DNA of 64,000 nt from Ornithinimicrobium faecis. Lineage in GTDB: Bacteria > Actinomycetota > Actinomycetes > Actinomycetales > Dermatophilaceae. Positions 1 to 8,567 of this stretch are shown here, one piece after another; position 1 is the stretch's first letter, and each line of letters starts with the position of its first letter. A program made the position numbers and the translations under genes. The stretch is from positions 3,906,001 to 3,970,000 of the forward strand of contig NZ_CP099489.1 in NCBI RefSeq assembly GCF_023923225.1, written 5' to 3'. The notes under the pieces were generated by a model. It saw only the letters and a program-made list of their open reading frames with translations. It was not told the origin of the DNA and made no database searches.

Positions 1-1217
1 GCAACATCACCTGGCGCCGGGTGATGGACGTCAACGACCGATCTCTGCGCAACATCGTCGTCGGGATGGGCGCCCGCGCGGACGGCCTGGTGCGCGAGAC
101 CGGCTTCGACATCACCGCTGCGTCCGAGGTGATGGTGTTGATGACGCTGGCGACGTCCTATCAGGACCTGCGGGCCCGACTGGGCCGGATCGTGGTGGGC
201 TACACCGGCGAGGGCAAGCCGGTCAGCGCGGAGGATCTGGGGGTGGCCGGCGCGATGGCGGTCATCCTGCGCGATGCGCTCAAACCCAATCTGCTGCAGA
301 CCCTCGAGGGCGGCCCCGCGCTGGTGCACTGCGGCCCGTTCGGCAACATCGCGACCGGCACCTCCTCCGTCGTGGCCGACCAGATCGCGCTGAGCCACGC
401 GGACCTGGTCGTGACCGAGGCGGGCTTCGGCGCCGACATGGGGGCGGAGCGCTTCTTCAACGTCAAGTGTCGCGTGGGTGGCCTCGAGCCTGACGCCGCC
501 GTGATCGTCACGACGGTGCGCGCTCTGAAGGTCCACTCGGGCCGCTATGACATCAAGGCCGGGCGACCACTGCCCGAGAGCCTGCTCGCCGAGAACCCTG
601 ACGAGGTGCGCGCGGGGCTGGACAACCTGCGGGCGCACATCGAGATCGTCCGTGCCTTCGGAGTCAGCCCGGTCGTGGCCATCAACGCCTTCCCGCAGGA
701 CCACGACAGCGAGCACGAGGTCATCCGGGAGCTAGCCGCCGAGATGGGCGTGCGCTGCGCCGTGACGCGACACGTCGCGGAGGGTGGCGCCGGGGCGGAA
801 GATCTCGCTCGTGAGGTCCTGGCCGCCGCCGAGGAGCCGGCGGCCTTCATCCCGACCTATGCCCTCGAGGACAGCCTCACCGACAAGATCGAGGCCATCG
901 CCACACAGGTCTACGGCGCAGACGGGGTCGACTACGCCCCGGCCGCAGCCCGGGCCCTGGCGACCTATGAGAACGCCGGCTTCGGCGAGCTGCCGGTCGT
1001 CATCGCCAAGACCCATCTGTCGATCAGCTCGGATCCGAGCCTGATGGGCGCCCCCACGGGATGGCGGTTGCCGGTGCGCGAGGTCCGAGCCAACGTCGGC
1101 GCGGGGTATGTCTATGCCATCGCCGGTGACATGCGCACGATGCCCGGTCTGTCCCGGCACCCCAATGCCGAGCGCATCGAGCTGTCGGCGGACGGGACGA
1201 TCACTGGCCTGTCCTGA
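1..1217 (+). CDS. fhs: Formate--tetrahydrofolate ligase, C-terminal part (5' end outside window)
   Basis: ATP-dependent ligation of formate to tetrahydrofolate, giving 10-formyl-THF for one-carbon metabolism in the cytoplasm. The frame is already open at base 3 and reads T-W-R-R-V-M-D-V-N-D-R, a hallmark of this family. About 405 of the usual roughly 555 residues are present. Visible family segments include TEAGFGADMGAERFFNVKCR, VTTVRALKVHSGR and the C-terminal KTHLSISSDPSLMGAPTGW. The GTG/ATG near base 21 is internal to the gene. It lies about 21 kb from a second folate gene (5-formyl-THF cyclo-ligase) in this window. Identification is firm; only the N-terminus with the P-loop is missing because of the window edge. 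Confidence 0.97.
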   Translation, partial: NITWRRVMDVNDRSLRNIVVGMGARADGLVRETGFDITAASEVMVLMTLATSYQDLRARLGRIVVGYTGEGKPVSAEDLGVAGAMAVILRDALKPNLLQTLEGGPALVHCGPFGNIATGTSSVVADQIALSHADLVVTEAGFGADMGAERFFNVKCRVGGLEPDAAVIVTTVRALKVHSGRYDIKAGRPLPESLLAENPDEVRAGLDNLRAHIEIVRAFGVSPVVAINAFPQDHDSEHEVIRELAAEMGVRCAVTRHVAEGGAGAEDLAREVLAAAEEPAAFIPTYALEDSLTDKIEAIATQVYGADGVDYAPAAARALATYENAGFGELPVVIAKTHLSISSDPSLMGAPTGWRLPVREVRANVGAGYVYAIAGDMRTMPGLSRHPNAERIELSADGTITGLS

Positions 1218-1281
1218 GTCACTCCTGCCCCATCTGCTTGAGCCTGTGGACAACTCTCGGCACTGGTTCCGGATCTCAGCC

Positions 1282-1695
1282 ATGCTGTGCAAACGGCTGA
1301 TGAGAGGGGACGAGGATGGGTGCCCACCCCCGGAGGATCCGGCTGAGCTGCACACCGAGGCGCTCGCCGTCATCGATGAGATCGAGCAACTTGTCCGGCG
1401 GATCAACCGCACCAACGCTGCCACGAAGCTGGCGCCGAACCTGACCATCACTGACGCGCTCGCGCAACGGGACGCCCTGTCGGCCAAGCGCGCTCTGACC
1501 GCCACGCTGGCGGATGCTGCCAGCGGGCAGCGTCGTGAGTTGGGCTGGGGGCGGCAACTGCGATCAGAGCTGCGGGACGTGACTGATCTCTCGGTCCCGC
1601 AATTACGCCGCGAGGCAGATCAGCAGGCGCGTGCCCACCGCGAGCTGGACAGCACGTTGCAGGAGGCCAACTGGGCCACTGAGCTGATGGATTGA
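1282..1695 (+). CDS. DIP1984-family protein, probably shortened N-terminus
   Basis: The protein is mostly helical and charged, with the segments RRINRTNAATKLAP, ITDALAQRDAL, RQLRSELRDV and RELDSTLQEANWATELMD that typify the DIP1984 (septicolysin-like) family. Its biochemical role is not established. From memory, family members run about 150 residues and begin with a helix of the form ALxxRADLQxRL. Here only about 25 residues precede the conserved EDPAEL, and no good ribosome site lies before the ATG at 1282 or 1300. I infer that the N-terminal helix has been lost or degraded, so the gene may be inactive. It sits 64 nt after fhs on the same strand. The start is uncertain. Confidence 0.6.
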   Translation: MLCKRLMRGDEDGCPPPEDPAELHTEALAVIDEIEQLVRRINRTNAATKLAPNLTITDALAQRDALSAKRALTATLADAASGQRRELGWGRQLRSELRDVTDLSVPQLRREADQQARAHRELDSTLQEANWATELMD

Positions 1696-1700
1696 ACACA

Positions 1701-1732
1701 CCGGACTGCGACCGAGTGAGTCGGTAGTCCGG
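1701..1732 (+). terminator. Hairpin after the DIP1984-family gene
   Basis: The arms CCGGAC...ACCGA and TCGGT...GTCCGG can form an interrupted stem of 11 pairs, 5 nt after the stop codon. There is no U-tract, so it could be a terminator or just an mRNA 3' stabiliser. Confidence 0.4.
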
Positions 1733-1975
1733 GGACACGAGGCGAGCACACGCCGGGCTGGCGGCCAACCCAGCCATACCTCTGGAAAAGGTCGCGAGGG
1801 GCAGCGAGAGCCACTGAGCCGGGCAGCCCCGCACGAGGCACCTGTGACCGCTCAGAAGGAACAGCGCACCACCGCGTGCTGATCGCGTCTCCGGATGAGG
1901 GTGGGCATGGGGAACCCACTCGGTCGCGAGTCCAGCATCTTTTAATTGCGTCCGATGGACGCTATCGTTGCTCTC

Positions 1976-2719
1976 GTGAACGAACAGGGAGCGGCACAGC
2001 AGGTTCGGGAGGCAGGTCTGGCCCTCTCCCGGCTGTGGGCAGCACCGGACACGTCGGCAGCCAGCCGGCCGGGACCTCGGCCGCGACTCTCGTTGCCGAA
2101 GATCGTGGACGCGGCGGTCGCGGCGGCACGCGCCGACGGGTTGCCAGCAGTGTCCATGACGCGGGTCGCCGAGGACGTGGGCTGCGCAAAGATGGCGCTC
2201 TATCGGCACGTCAGCAGCCACCAGTACCTCCTCTCGGCCATGCTCGATCACGCCCTCGGGGACCCGCCAGAGTTGGTGGGCTCGTGGCGCGACCGATTCC
2301 GCAGGCTGTGGCAGGCCCTTCTCGATCTATATGCGCGCGATCCCTGGCTGCTAGAACTGCCCAGGGACACCCCCGCCCTGACCCCACGCAACGCCGCGTG
2401 GATCGATGCCGCACTGAGCGTGCTCGCCGACAGCTCCCTCCCGAGAGCAGAACGGCTGAACACGGTGTTGCTGATCACCGAGAACATCCGTTTCGAGGCC
2501 CGTCGCCGCGCTGACCGTGGCCGGTTCGATGACCTCGCTCACCTCTTCTCGTCCGCCGCGCACGCCAGTGGCGAGTTGTCTGCCGAGCGGTTCCCGCACC
2601 TCGCCGGGATCGCCGGGCCGGACCCCGTCGGGGGCGGGCCACCCACGAACCCCGAGCAGGTGCGAGACCTGATGCTCAGCGCCCTTGCGGCCTTCTTTCC
2701 CGAGGAAGACTCCTCGTGA
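1976..2719 (+). CDS. TetR-family transcriptional regulator
   Basis: A one-component DNA-binding repressor. The helix-turn-helix region is at about residues 45-85 (LSLPKIVDAAVAAA, MTRVAEDVGCAKMALYRHV), followed by an all-helical ligand/dimer domain containing ITENIRFEARRR. I start it at GTG 1976 because TATCGT at 1963-1968 lies 7 nt before, matching the leaderless pattern seen repeatedly in this window. ATG 1955 is the alternative. Its stop overlaps the start of the next gene, a glycosyltransferase, so the two are probably co-translated and the regulator probably controls its own operon. The ligand is unknown; by analogy a macrolide-like or other glycosylated compound is possible. Confidence 0.85.
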   Translation: MNEQGAAQQVREAGLALSRLWAAPDTSAASRPGPRPRLSLPKIVDAAVAAARADGLPAVSMTRVAEDVGCAKMALYRHVSSHQYLLSAMLDHALGDPPELVGSWRDRFRRLWQALLDLYARDPWLLELPRDTPALTPRNAAWIDAALSVLADSSLPRAERLNTVLLITENIRFEARRRADRGRFDDLAHLFSSAAHASGELSAERFPHLAGIAGPDPVGGGPPTNPEQVRDLMLSALAAFFPEEDSS

Positions 2720-3978
2720 CGGGCGCGTCCCAGGCACGCGTCCTGTTCGCTCCGGAGACCTTCAATCTGGGCGAGACCACCCGGGCGGTCGAGGTGGCAC
2801 GGGCCGTCGAGGCCGCGGGCGGCGAGGTGGCGTTCATGGGCTATTCGCGGCGCTTCGCCGACTACATCCGGGAGGGCGGTTTCACCTTCACCCTCCTCGA
2901 CCCCGAGCTCAGCGAGCGGGACGCCGATCAGCTCATCGCAGCCGACCAGGGGCGCTCGCTGCGCCACCCCTTCACCACGGATGTCGTGCGGCGCCGGGTG
3001 GCGAGCGAACGCGCCATCATCGAGCGCTGGCAGCCGCAGTGCATCGTCATCGGCACCACGCTGAGCCTGTTCATCTCGGCACGCGCCAGCAAGGTTCCGC
3101 TGGTCTATGTCCGCCCCTACGCCATGAGCCGGGGCCACCTGACGCGGATGGAGACCTTCCCCCTGCTGTCGGGACACGGCGCTGTGGCCTCGGGGGTGAA
3201 CCGAGTGACCGCCAGGGTGGTGGGCCGGCTGGTTCGGTCGGTGCGCTGGAAGCCCCGCTCGTTTCGTCGCGTCGCCGCCGAACACGGCGTCCGGCTCCCG
3301 GCCCGGACGATCGAGGCCCTCGACGCCGACCTGAACCTCATCGCCTCCCTGCCTCCCCTCCTGGATCAACGACCACTGGCCACGCGCGAGGTCGCGGTGG
3401 GCCCGGTGTTTGCCCAGGCGACCGGGTCGTTGCCCACGCGCGTGGAGGCGCTCGCCACCGTCGATCGCCCCGTGGCCTATGTCGGTCTGGGATCGTCGGC
3501 GGGACGAGAGCTGGCCCGCACCGTCCTCGAGCAGGTCTCGGACCTCGACATCGAGATCGTGTCGAGCGCCGGACGCTACCTCACCGATCGTGACCGAGCC
3601 GCCCTCGCGCCGAACGTGCAGGTCTATGACTTCCTCCCCGCACACCTCCTGGCCGGGCGGATCGACGCCTCCGTGATCCACGGAGGCGAGGGCACGGTGC
3701 AGACCGCGTGCGCCTCGGGAGCGCCCTTCGCCGGCATCGGACTGCAGGCCGAACAGCGTCTCAACCTGGACGAGTGTGTCCGCGCTGGCAACGCCATCCG
3801 GTTCACCACCCGTGACCTCCGGCGAGGCAACCTGCCGGCCATCGTTGACCGGCTCCTGACCGATGCTCACCTGCGCGGCGCCGCGCGCCGCATGCGTGAC
3901 CTGTCGCAGCCGGTCGGAGCCACCCGCAGCGCCGAGATGATCGTCGATCTCGCCCAGAGCACGACCCGCCCTGTATAA
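2716..3978 (+). CDS. GT-B glycosyltransferase, macrolide glycosyltransferase-like (GT1)
   Basis: A 420-residue enzyme of the UDP-glycosyltransferase superfamily (GT1), which moves a sugar from a nucleotide donor to a small acceptor. The N-terminal Rossmann half begins with RVLFAPETFNLGETTRAVEVA. The C-terminal donor half carries the signature HGGEGTVQTACASGAPFAGI at about residue 321, followed by the acidic/polar pair region QAEQRLN. The usual family length is 390-430. GTG 2716 overlaps the upstream TetR stop (GTGA), implying coupled translation. Self-protection by antibiotic glycosylation is a plausible but unproven role; glycolipid synthesis is an alternative. Confidence 0.85.
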   Translation: MTGASQARVLFAPETFNLGETTRAVEVARAVEAAGGEVAFMGYSRRFADYIREGGFTFTLLDPELSERDADQLIAADQGRSLRHPFTTDVVRRRVASERAIIERWQPQCIVIGTTLSLFISARASKVPLVYVRPYAMSRGHLTRMETFPLLSGHGAVASGVNRVTARVVGRLVRSVRWKPRSFRRVAAEHGVRLPARTIEALDADLNLIASLPPLLDQRPLATREVAVGPVFAQATGSLPTRVEALATVDRPVAYVGLGSSAGRELARTVLEQVSDLDIEIVSSAGRYLTDRDRAALAPNVQVYDFLPAHLLAGRIDASVIHGGEGTVQTACASGAPFAGIGLQAEQRLNLDECVRAGNAIRFTTRDLRRGNLPAIVDRLLTDAHLRGAARRMRDLSQPVGATRSAEMIVDLAQSTTRPV

Positions 3979-3985
3979 CCGTCGG

Positions 3986-4906
3986 GTGCCCTCCTCCACC
4001 TCCCAGCCCCAGACCCCCGACCACGTCACGCTGCGTGCCGGTCGTTACACCGCGACGACCACCGCGGCCGGCGGCGCCCTCGCCTCGCTGCGCCACGACG
4101 ACCGCGACCTGGTCCTGCCCTCCGGTGGGCAGCTCGGCCGGCCGGCGTTCGAGGGTGCGATCTGTGCACCGTGGCCCAACCGGGTCGTCGACGGCCGGTG
4201 GGAGCACGACGGGCAACAGCACGAGCTGGCAATCACCGAACCCGACCGGGGGCATGCCCTCCACGGGTTCGTGCACGACCAGCGCTGGAACCTGCTGGAG
4301 TCCACGGCCACCACCGCGCGGTGGGGTCTGGACACCCAGCCACAACCGGGCTATCCGTGGGCACTGACCCTCGCCACGGCATACGAGTTGGACGCCGAAG
4401 GCGGTTTGACCTGGCAGGTGACGGCGCAGCAGCGGCCGATCGAGACGGGGCCGGCCGGCCCAGCGCCCTATGGCGTGACGGTGCACCCCTACTTTGTGGC
4501 GGGTGAGGGTCCGGCGCAGGACTGGACCCTGGAGCTGCCGGCCGAGTCGGTCCTCACGGTCGATGAGCGGTTGGTGCCCCAGGATCTCGTCCCGGTCGGC
4601 GAGGCGAGCCTGGACCTGCGTGGCGGGCGCATGCTGGGTGAGCAGCAGATCGACCATGCTTTTGGCGGGCTGACCGAGCGCGTCGCCAGGCTGACCACTC
4701 CAGCGGGCTCCGGGGTCGAGGTCACCTGGTCTGCGGACCACCGCTGGGTGCAGATCTTCACGGCTCAGTGGGACGCGCGCCGTCCGCGGCACGCCGTTGC
4801 TCTCGAGCCGATGACCTGTCCGCCCGACGCCTTCAACTCCGGCACCGACCTGATCATGCTGACAGAAGAGCCGGTGACGGTGGGCTGGCAGGTCCGGGCC
4901 CTCTGA
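3986..4906 (+). CDS. Aldose 1-epimerase family protein
   Basis: Galactose-mutarotase-like fold that interconverts anomers of free or phosphorylated aldoses. The 306 residues contain GALASLRHDDRDLV, the catalytic-type His segments HALHGFVHDQRW and YGVTVHPYF, then the acidic DHAFGG, and near the end ALEPMTCPPDAFNSG, where the Glu is the expected general base. It resembles the YihR/GalM-like subgroup. The start is GTG 3986, 6 nt after TATAAC, consistent with a leaderless or very short leader. It follows the glycosyltransferase by 7 nt but probably has its own promoter. The substrate cannot be read from the sequence. Confidence 0.88.
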   Translation: MPSSTSQPQTPDHVTLRAGRYTATTTAAGGALASLRHDDRDLVLPSGGQLGRPAFEGAICAPWPNRVVDGRWEHDGQQHELAITEPDRGHALHGFVHDQRWNLLESTATTARWGLDTQPQPGYPWALTLATAYELDAEGGLTWQVTAQQRPIETGPAGPAPYGVTVHPYFVAGEGPAQDWTLELPAESVLTVDERLVPQDLVPVGEASLDLRGGRMLGEQQIDHAFGGLTERVARLTTPAGSGVEVTWSADHRWVQIFTAQWDARRPRHAVALEPMTCPPDAFNSGTDLIMLTEEPVTVGWQVRAL

Positions 4907-4939
4907 GGCACGATCCAACGTCCCGCGTTCGAGCGCGGA

Positions 4940-5836
4940 TCAGGAGGTCGACGTGAGCAGCCGGAGGGCGGCACAAGAGGCACTGCCCGGCGCGGCCGTG
5001 TGGGTGAGGATGCGCTGGCCGTTGCCCTCGGGCAGGTGCAGCACCTCATAACCCAACTCCAGCTCGCCGACCTCGGGGTGGCGGAAGCGTTTGGCACCGC
5101 TCGTGCAGAGGCGCACGTCGTGCCCGGCCCACAGCCGAGCGAACTGCGGGCTCCTCACGCTCAGCTCCCCGACCAGCTCAGCCAGACGCTGATCATCGGC
5201 AAACTGCGCGGCGACATAGCGGAGCGAGGCCACCGCGCGGGCAGCCTCACTGGGCCAATCGGCATAGAGGTCACGGGTGTGCTCGTCCAGGAACAGCAGC
5301 TTGAGCTGATTCGGGCGGTCCTCGACCAGCACGGGCGCGTCGGCGTCCAGGTGGCCAGCGAGCAGCAGGTGCCCGGCCCGGTTCCACGCGAGGATGTCGT
5401 TGAACCGCCCCAGCAGGACCGCGGGCACGTCGACCATCGCGTGTAGCAACTGCTCCGCGCCCGGCTTGGCCACCTCCGGCCTGGTCGCTGTGCGGGGCCG
5501 CTTCGGCGGTGCCGGGTGGGCCAGCGCGTGCAGGTGGGCCCGCTCGTCGGCGTCGAGCTGCAGGGCGCGAGCGAGGGCACCGATGATCGCGTCCGAGGCG
5601 TTCTGCGACTGTCCCTGCTCCAGGCGGGTCAGATAGGTCACGGACACTCCCGCGAGCTGTGCCAACTCCTCGCGGCGCAGCCCGGGCACCCGGCGGCGGC
5701 CATAACTGTTCACGCCGGCCTCATCCGGTGTGATCCGGTCGCGCCGTGAGCGCAGGAACTCTCCCAGCTCGGTCACCGGGCGCTCGGCTTCCCCGAAGGC
5801 GGCGTCGGTGTCGCGGTCGGTGGGGAATCGTTCCAT
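4940..5836 (-). CDS. XRE-family regulator with MmyB-like ligand-binding domain
   Basis: The 298-residue cytoplasmic regulator has an N-terminal helix-turn-helix (LGEFLRSRRDRI, GRRRVPGLRREELAQLAGV, YLTRLEQGQ, about residues 25-95) followed by the PAS-like MmyB domain (VPAVLLGRFNDILAWNRAG, FARLWAGHDVRL, FRHPEVGELELGYEVLHLP). Such proteins commonly sit divergent from an oxidoreductase or transporter gene they control. The ATG at 5836 is chosen because the conserved family start MERFPTD follows; the open frame extends upstream only through antisense of the transporter. The intergenic region to the transporter holds a 23-bp palindrome (5869-5891) that is the obvious operator candidate. Confidence 0.9.
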   Translation of the reverse strand: MERFPTDRDTDAAFGEAERPVTELGEFLRSRRDRITPDEAGVNSYGRRRVPGLRREELAQLAGVSVTYLTRLEQGQSQNASDAIIGALARALQLDADERAHLHALAHPAPPKRPRTATRPEVAKPGAEQLLHAMVDVPAVLLGRFNDILAWNRAGHLLLAGHLDADAPVLVEDRPNQLKLLFLDEHTRDLYADWPSEAARAVASLRYVAAQFADDQRLAELVGELSVRSPQFARLWAGHDVRLCTSGAKRFRHPEVGELELGYEVLHLPEGNGQRILTHTAAPGSASCAALRLLTSTS

Positions 5837-5868
5837 GCTCTCCAGTGTCTCTCGCCGGGCGCCGCAGA

Positions 5869-5891
5869 GCCTGTCCCTGTCAGGGATAGGC
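5869..5891. promoter_or_regulatory. 23-bp palindromic operator between XRE regulator and MFS exporter
   Basis: The sequence is GCCT-n-TCCCTG-T-CAGGGA-n-AGGC, a perfect dyad apart from one flanking position and the central base. It lies 33 nt upstream of the regulator start and 63 nt upstream of the transporter start, so one bound dimer could control both directions. Assignment to this regulator is inferred from position and symmetry. Confidence 0.65.
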
Positions 5892-5954
5892 ACGTCGAGA
5901 CTCGTCAAACCGGGGCTCTGGCTGCGCTTCCCGCCCCGCGCGAGCCTGGATCGC

Positions 5955-7403
5955 ATGAGCACAACTGACACCTCACGACCGCCCTCAGTCGCCGCACCAC
6001 GCGCGGCGCGTTTCACCCCAGCACAGAAGACCGCGATGGCGGTCCTGCTGACGGCGAACTTCACTCTCGCCGTGGACTTCTCCATCCTCAATGTGGCGCT
6101 GCCGCACATCGGTGCGGACCTCGGGTTCGCCACGTCCTCCCTGCAGTGGATCGTGACCACGTTTGCGCTGTGTGCCGCCGGATTCACCCTGCTCTTCGGC
6201 CGGGTCGCTGACCTGTTCGGCCGCAAACGACTGTTCCTGATCGGCATCACCTTGTTGGGCATCGCCTCGTTGGCCGGAGGCCTGGCCTCCGAGCCGGCCC
6301 TGCTCCTCGCCGCCCGGGTGGGCCAGGGCATCGCCACCGCGATGGTCACTCCTGCCGCCTTGTCGCTGATGACCACGATGTTCCCCGAAGGGCCCGCCCG
6401 GTCTCGCGCGCTCGGTCTCAACGGAGCTCTCATGGCCGCGGGGTTCACCACCGGCGCTCTCGTGGGCGGCCTGCTCACCGGCACGGTGTCATGGCGGTGG
6501 GCCTTCTTCATCAACGTTGTCATCGCCGGCGCCGTGCTTCTCATCGGACCGTTCGTGCTCCGCGAGCCCGCGCGGGGGCGCCGCCCAAGGCTCGATGTCC
6601 CCGGCGCCATCACCATCACCCTGGCTCTCGTCGCCCTGGTCCTGGGCATCGACACCGCCGGACACTCGGGCTGGGATCACCCCGGCACCTGGGGGTGCCT
6701 CGCCGCCGCCGCAGTCCTCGCCGCGGCCTTCGTGAGGATCGAGTCCCGCACCGCCGAGTCGCTCATCGCGCCGTCACTGCTCAGGCGTCGCAGCATCGCC
6801 TGGGGCAACCTCGCGGGCCTGCTGGCGTTTGCCACCGAGACGTCACTGGTCTTCCTATTGACCCTCTATCTGCAGGACACCCTGGGCTTCAGCGCCCTCA
6901 CCGCCGGGCTGATCCTCGGTGGTCTCGGCATCGGCACCGTCATCGGCGGCCTCATCGCACCGCAGGTCATCAGCCGCACCAGCCCCAAGCTCGCGATCGT
7001 CATCGGCTTCCTCCTCCAGGCCGCCGCGACCCTGCCGCTCGCGTTCGTCTCGGACAGCCGCGGTTGGCTGGTCCCCCTGCTCATCCTGACTTTCATCGGC
7101 GGTGTCGCGAACCTCGTGGCCATCGTCGGCTATGCCGTCACCGCCACCGCCGGCGTGCCCGCCGAGCAGCAGGGCCTGGCCACCGGACTGGTCACCATGA
7201 GCCAGCAGGTCGGCATCGCGCTCGGCACACCTGTCATGTCAGCCCTCGCCACGTCCTTTGCTGCCGCCACGTTGTTGCCCGGCCTGCGGGTCGCCGTCGG
7301 CGTCAACGCGGCCGTGGCCCTCGGTGCTGCCGTCCTCGTCGCGGTCTTCCTCCGCTCCTCCAGCAGGCTGAACCCAGCGGACAGCAATAAGGCCCGAACC
7401 TAG
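5955..7403 (+). CDS. MFS drug:H+ antiporter, DHA2 (14-TM) type
   Basis: Inner-membrane exporter driven by the proton gradient. The 482 residues contain about 14 hydrophobic segments. Motif A is GRVADLFGRKR (about residues 80-90), and the motif-C/family segments LNGALMAAGFTTGALVGG and SWRWAFFINVVIAG are typical of the DHA2 group (EmrB/QacA-like). The ATG 5955 is the first start after the divergent regulatory region, and the mature N-terminus MSTTDTSRPP precedes the first helix. It is divergent from, and probably controlled by, the MmyB-type regulator. The substrate is unknown. The stop lies inside a strong hairpin that also faces the tRNA. Confidence 0.92.
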   Translation: MSTTDTSRPPSVAAPRAARFTPAQKTAMAVLLTANFTLAVDFSILNVALPHIGADLGFATSSLQWIVTTFALCAAGFTLLFGRVADLFGRKRLFLIGITLLGIASLAGGLASEPALLLAARVGQGIATAMVTPAALSLMTTMFPEGPARSRALGLNGALMAAGFTTGALVGGLLTGTVSWRWAFFINVVIAGAVLLIGPFVLREPARGRRPRLDVPGAITITLALVALVLGIDTAGHSGWDHPGTWGCLAAAAVLAAAFVRIESRTAESLIAPSLLRRRSIAWGNLAGLLAFATETSLVFLLTLYLQDTLGFSALTAGLILGGLGIGTVIGGLIAPQVISRTSPKLAIVIGFLLQAAATLPLAFVSDSRGWLVPLLILTFIGGVANLVAIVGYAVTATAGVPAEQQGLATGLVTMSQQVGIALGTPVMSALATSFAAATLLPGLRVAVGVNAAVALGAAVLVAVFLRSSSRLNPADSNKART

Positions 7404-7433
7404 CCAACGTGCGTTGACAAGTTCGGGCCTTAT
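7387..7433. terminator. Bidirectional terminator between MFS gene and tRNA-Ala
   Basis: Perfect 13-bp arms ATAAGGCCCGAAC (7387-7399) and GTTCGGGCCTTAT (7421-7433) flank a 21-nt loop. The left arm overlaps the last codons of the transporter. It can stop the transporter transcript rightward and the tRNA transcript leftward. Confidence 0.75.
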
Positions 7434-7439
7434 CGAGGG

Positions 7440-7512
7440 TGGAGCTGAGGGGAATCGAACCCCTGACCTTCTCATTGCGAACGAGACGCGCTACCAACTG
7501 CGCCACAGCCCC
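7440..7512 (-). tRNA. tRNA-Ala (anticodon CGC)
   Basis: Read on the minus strand, the acceptor strands GGGGCTG and CAGCTCC pair, and the T-arm AGGGGTTCGAATCCCCT is canonical. The anticodon loop TTCGCAA on a TCTCG/TGAGA-type stem gives CGC, which reads GCG alanine codons. The CCA is not fully encoded (discriminator A then CC). The 73-nt length is standard. Confidence 0.96.
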
Positions 7513-7579
7513 AAGGTGTACCGGCGGCTACGAACTGTAGCACCGGCATACCCAGATCTCCGAGTTGGGGACCGACAGC

Positions 7580-8512
7580 TCAGAGCTCGGCGAGGTCCTC
7601 GGCGGAGGGCTCCCAGAGTCCAGCGGCCGCGTTGCTGCGGACCTGCTCGGCGCTGGTCACCCCGGCGATCACGGAGGACACCGCCGGTTGGGCAGCGAGA
7701 CCGCCCATGGCCACCTGCAGGATCGAGAGGTCACGCTCGCGCGCGAAGTCGTCGATCCGCTCGATCTCGTCCCAGTCCGCACCGGCTAGCCGCTCGGCCT
7801 GGCTGTCCAGGGCCAACCGGCTGCCCTCCGGCGGGGCCTGGTCCCGCCGATACTTGCCGGTGAGCAGGCCATACTCGAGCGGGAAGAAGGGCAGTATGCC
7901 GACGCCCACCGTCTCGCAGGCCGGCACCAGTTCTTCCTCGGCCCGGCGATCGAGCAGTGAGTATTTGTTCTGCGCGGAGATGAACGGGGTGAAACCGTTC
8001 GAGCGCGCGGTCCAGTCGGCGTCGACGACCTGCCAGCCAGCCAGGTTGGACGAGCCGACGTAGCGGACCTTGCCCTCGGTGACCAGCTCGGACAGCGCCG
8101 CCAGCGTCTCCTCGATCGGGGTGGCCGGGTCGGGCCGGTGCAACTGATAGAGATCGATCCAGTCCGTGCCCAGCCGTTGCAGGCTCGCCTCGACGGCCCG
8201 ACGGATATAGCGACGCGACCCGCGAGCGCCCCAGTCAGGACCGTTGGCTCCCTGCATGTCCATGCCGAACTTGGTGGCCACCACCACCTCGTCGCGACGG
8301 CCGTTGAGCGCCTCCCCGAGGAGCGTCTCGGACGCTCCGCGGCCATAACTGTCGGCCGTGTCGAACAACGTGATGCCGGAGTCGATCGCCGTGTCGACGA
8401 TCTCCTGCACGGCGTCGGCGTCGATCCGGGTGCCGAAGGCGTTGCAGCCGATGCCGACGGTGCTGACCCGCAGGCCGGAGTCGCCCAGCGGGCGGTAGGT
8501 CATCTCACTCAT
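7580..8512 (-). CDS. Aldo/keto reductase
   Basis: NADPH-dependent oxidoreductase with a TIM-barrel fold. Its 310 residues carry the family features: LGDSGLRVSTVGIGCNAFG at the N-terminus, the catalytic Asp-Tyr-Lys-His set in LFDTADSYG, ATKFG and YQLHRPD, and the nucleotide-binding end SSVIAGVTSAEQVRSNAAA. It resembles the potassium-channel-beta/YajO-like subgroup. ATG 8512 is chosen as the first start in a natural N-terminus (MSEMTYRPLG); ATG 8503 is possible. The gene stands alone on the minus strand, 55 nt downstream of a small gene. The physiological substrate is unknown. Confidence 0.93.
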   Translation of the reverse strand: MSEMTYRPLGDSGLRVSTVGIGCNAFGTRIDADAVQEIVDTAIDSGITLFDTADSYGRGASETLLGEALNGRRDEVVVATKFGMDMQGANGPDWGARGSRRYIRRAVEASLQRLGTDWIDLYQLHRPDPATPIEETLAALSELVTEGKVRYVGSSNLAGWQVVDADWTARSNGFTPFISAQNKYSLLDRRAEEELVPACETVGVGILPFFPLEYGLLTGKYRRDQAPPEGSRLALDSQAERLAGADWDEIERIDDFARERDLSILQVAMGGLAAQPAVSSVIAGVTSAEQVRSNAAAGLWEPSAEDLAEL

Positions 8513-8567
8513 GACCCCAACGTAGCCGCGGCGTCTGCGCGACCTGGCGGCAGGTGCTCGCTGGCCC

